Source of the DNA: Solenopsis invicta | Taxonomy: Eukaryota; Arthropoda; Insecta; Hymenoptera; Formicidae | Assembly (NCBI RefSeq): GCF_016802725.1 | Contig: NC_052664.1 | Span: 27,607,275 to 27,671,274, forward strand | Length of the DNA stretch: 64,000 bases | Reading direction: 5' to 3' | Shown: piece after piece, positions 60,600 through 64,000 of the stretch | How positions within the stretch are numbered: position 1 is the stretch's first letter | How the letters are laid out: each line of letters starts with the position of its first letter | Notes under the pieces: model-generated | What the model saw: only the letters and a program-made list of their open reading frames with translations | Databases searched by the model: none | Told to the model about the DNA's origin: nothing | Program-made: the position numbers and the translations under genes

Positions 60600-61900
60600 T
60601 AGTTTCAGTCATGTGTGTATTAAAAAAAAAATAATAATAATAAAGATTAACGTTCTATATTTGTTCGTAATTCAGTTCATATTTTTTTGTATTCTTATTT
60701 GCACAAACGCACAAAGCATAAAAAATATAACCAATTTTATTAGTTTAATACAATTGCTTGCACATTATACTTTTGATTTTATAAATATTTACAACAGTGT
60801 AAGTTATTTTGAATCAAATTAATTGAATTGGAAAACTTTCGTTTAAGCAGATAACACAGTAACCTAATTTGAGCGTATTTTATTTTGTCTAATCGTAAAA
60901 CCTTGACATACGTTCCTCGTATTTCTTTCTTGCCTAAAACGATAACTTTTAAACATCATAAAAATTGTAAATAAATCTGGTGGATAACATATCGAAACTG
61001 ACAATTATTAGACGATAGACGCACTTCTAATTTTAGCTAAATATTAAGAAGAACAATGTAAAAATTAAACTAAGCTTCGAGAAGACGGTGTGTCGATGTT
61101 TTTTGTCGTGATGTAACGATGGAAACTTCACTTTGTTAGCAATTAACAATAACGATAACGGTTATTTTTATCTTAGATTTAACAACATCGCGCAGCGCGA
61201 TATCGGATGAAAGCAGGTCGGAATTGTAAAGTTAACTCTTTACCGCATAATTTCTCTTACAATTAAGAATATATTTTGGCTGAACAAAACACGCGGTGCA
61301 TTCTAGAGACCCAATTCTCTTTTCTCGCGATGAGATTTATAAAGGTACATATCGCGCGACAAAGGTACATTATCAACATTATCTATAACAACACGGTACG
61401 TTTATTACGTAAAACGAGAATTTTCGCACGGCCGAGTTATGAGTAAATAAAAATTTATGGCAACAAAAATGGGAAGAATTTTTATCGAATAAAAAAAAAG
61501 TACGTTTTTCTAAAAAAGTAATATTGCACATATTTTGTATAAATGACATCTATTTGATTTTTGTAAAAAGTTCTATGTTTAATATAGTGCTTCTCGTACG
61601 GTTTACGAAAAATTGTTGACGTTATTTTTATAAAAATTGAAAAAATTGATGTTGTGAAAAATATATACCGCAATGATGCGGTAAAGAGTTAAAAATAAAT
61701 CGTTATAAACATAAGATACATAATCAATAATATGGAGGAAACAGCATGTGTGATAAATGGCGAGCGTGATTGACGATAATGTTAGGCACTTGATTGTCGA
61801 TAATTAAGGAGTTCGCTAAAGAGATATAACAGTGAATGTGTAACGATACAGCTCCAAATAAAATGTTTAAACTGTAATACTTTTTGTCCACTTACAAAAT

Positions 61901-62018
61901 AAATATATCCTGTAAATATTACAATTCCCTGGCTTTCGTTATTTACTTATAATCATATTCAAATAGTCACAATTCCCCGATATTTATTTTATCATCATTT
62001 ACATAAGTTACAACTGTA

Positions 62019-62050
<32 letters not shown>

Positions 62051-62052
62051 TA

Positions 62053-62084
<32 letters not shown>

Positions 62085-64000
62085 AAATTTATTTATTTTA
62101 ATTAATTTTGCACGGGAAATTCTTGGCAATGTACAAGCAATGCTGAGAAAATTGAAGCGACTTTTTAATGCCTAATTAACGTATATTGTTAAAATTTGAC
62201 AGGGCGTAATTGTATTCTCAATCAGGAGAATGGAGCGTGTTGGTCGATTACGATGCGTTATGTAATATCGTGCTGTAATATTTATTTGTTATCAGAAAAT
62301 CGAAGGATTAAGCGGAATTATGTGGTGAATAAATCGATGAAAGCTTTAAAGGTGGAGAGGGAAGGAAATCATCCCCTAGGCCAAGAGGAATGTGCAGTCG
62401 GTGAATTCGAGTTAGCGGCGAACCGAGTGCATAGTCTTTTTGCTTCAAAGGGCTTAGGAATGCTTTTCAAACCGTACCCGGGAACCGACAAAATGGCACG
62501 ACTACGAACTTCGCCGGACTTTCAAATGAAGTGAACTGCGTTGATATTTTCTTATTTGCCAAATCGCTAATATATCGATTTGGGCCGTTAATCCTTTCGC
62601 TGCCGAAACGTAAATATAACGATTGGTAATCTTTTGCGTGCCTTAGTAATTACCGTTTAGCCTTTTTCACCCCTCGTATTTCAAAGTCTAACATTATATC
62701 CAAATTTAACAACGTCAACATAATTATAATAGACGCTGGATTCAAATTTAAATAATTTATAATTTAGAAGAAATAGAATAAAAAGAATAAAAAGAAACGT
62801 TTTCAAATAAATAGATCTTTTTAAGGATTAGCATCGGACATCAAATAATACATTATTTTGTAAATCTCTTGAACTGTTGAAATCGGAACTGTTGAAATCG
62901 GAAGTTCAAAACGATACAGCTATTAATTTTCGGCATAGTACGAAAGAGCGCGAACGAAAATCGATTTGGCCGTAGCTGGCCCCGCCAAGCGGAATAATAC
63001 CCGTTCGTCGCGGAATTGGGCCGATTTGTCCGTGGGCTGACGACTTGGGCAAAGCCGAGGAGGCCCGTCGACACGGATTCCTTTGAACGGTACCCGTCGG
63101 AAAGTCGACAGGGCCGAATGGCAGCGCTATTCCGTCGCCGATAATGCCGCCACGCGCTTTCGTCAAAGATTGGCGATCGTATTGTCGCGAACGAGCAATT
63201 TCCTTCCGTACGCCTTTCGAGGGTTTCTACGAGAGAAGGGCGATTGTGCAATCGGCCAGTCGGAGCGGAAGATTCGTTCGCTGAATTTAATCCTTTTTGC
63301 AGTCCTTTGAATTCTAGGGTGCAAGAGTGCCCGGGGAGACGAAAAGTGCCGCGGGTATAACGTAAAAAAGTATAAAAGAGCAGGAAGCTGGCGAGTTTTA
63401 TTTCTAATTGCTTCACGAGTTCAAGGAATAATTTATCCGCCAAGTATCTTGCATGCCTAATTATTGCCGTCATATGTATTTTTGTCGTTAAGTAACAATA
63501 TCGAATCAAGTGTTTTTTTGATAAGCACTGATAAACACAGGAAATTGATGTAAAATAAAAATAAGTTACTCCGACGTCGATATTATACGTTGATCAAGGT
63601 TTACTAAACATCACAAACTATATCATAGCAAATTAAATGTTCCATAACGCAAATATTAGATAAATTTTGATTTTCAAATTCAATAAGTAATTTTATTTAA
63701 GATTTTATCATCTTTTATTTTATTTAAGAGTTTATCAAGATACGTTGGAAGGATTGACCTCTCTATTAGATAAAAATTAAAACATTCTTTAGAACAAATT
63801 GAAACGTGGATGACAGAGAAAAGATTTTAATTATTGTGAAACTTGTGATAAAAGAATTTCGATTATCCCGAATCTTGGTATTATATTAAACAACATAATA
63901 GGTTCGTGACACACGTGATTCAGTGTATGTAATTTGCAGTGGCTTCGCAAGTGTAGTAGAGGGTTGATTTATGAACACATTAACTATACTCGGGGCGCTA
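61901..64000. other. Noncoding DNA
   Basis: Two similar (AT)n runs lie at about 62019-62078. CpG-rich sequence at 62850-63320 opens the longest minus-strand frame outside the gene (218 codons), but overlapping frames are open on both strands and no domain is seen. GAACTGTTGAAATCG is repeated in tandem at about 62871-62900. Confidence 0.4.
62019..62078. repeat. Paired (AT)n microsatellites
   Basis: Two AT runs, each followed by AAAAATAATA, indicating a small tandem duplication of the microsatellite and its edge. Confidence 0.8.

Larger units (their letters stand above)
59250..61900 (+). other. CRISP 3' flank or long 3' UTR
   Basis: No canonical AATAAA lies within the first 1.7 kb. ATTAAA occurs near 60050, and AATAAA at about 60970 and 61857. 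The region contains (GA)n at 59457-59513 and MITE copy E at 60362-60599. The transcript end cannot be placed from sequence. Confidence 0.35.

Noticed and set aside
62853..63509. 218-codon minus-strand open frame
   Set aside because: CpG-rich DNA with open frames on both strands, no domain, low-complexity ends and a duplicated 15-mer. It looks like chance openness.

Overview
This is a 64 kb piece of a eukaryotic nuclear genome, most likely a holometabolous insect and probably a hymenopteran such as an ant. The clues are an AT-rich background with CpG-rich islands and no obvious CpG depletion, GT/AG introns of 0.6 to 6 kb, many AT-rich terminal-inverted-repeat elements with TA or TTAA flanks, and an insect-type CAP-family protein. 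The species call is inference; no rRNA, tRNA, CRISPR array or bacterial operon structure was seen.

Only one protein-coding gene can be assembled with confidence. It is on the plus strand and its five coding exons (44048-44129, 45968-46104, 52217-52362, 52944-53150, 58991-59249) join in phase into a 276-residue secreted protein. The protein has a signal peptide, a CAP domain and a ten-cysteine C-terminal domain, so it is a true CRISP architecture rather than a bare antigen-5-type protein. A TATA box (40992-41000), a non-coding exon ending at a strong donor (41123) and an acceptor just before the start codon suggest its promoter. They also give a small upstream ORF whose stop overlaps the main ATG.

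The first 40 kb holds no coding gene that I can defend. It has an orphan TATA/Inr core promoter with a candidate 5' exon (1251-1433), a CpG-rich promoter-like block (6641-7700) and a strong donor near 8852. These are probably first exons of genes or transcripts whose remaining exons are not recognisable here. At 31.6-33.8 kb three related exon-like units lie on the minus strand, separated by small transposons.

The rest is noncoding DNA rich in miniature transposons. These include a five-copy TA-flanked family (CACRGAAAGAAC ends), a three-copy cluster with CACTGAAAA-type ends, a TTAA-flanked 510 bp element, a 430 bp foldback element with an 8 bp target duplication, an 0.8 kb palindrome split by a later insertion, and a PIF/Harbinger-like element inside a CRISP intron. 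In two cases the uninterrupted target is visible in a sister copy or opposite arm, so the insertion history can be read from the window itself. The end of the window (59.3-64 kb) is the CRISP gene's 3' flank with microsatellites and a further element.
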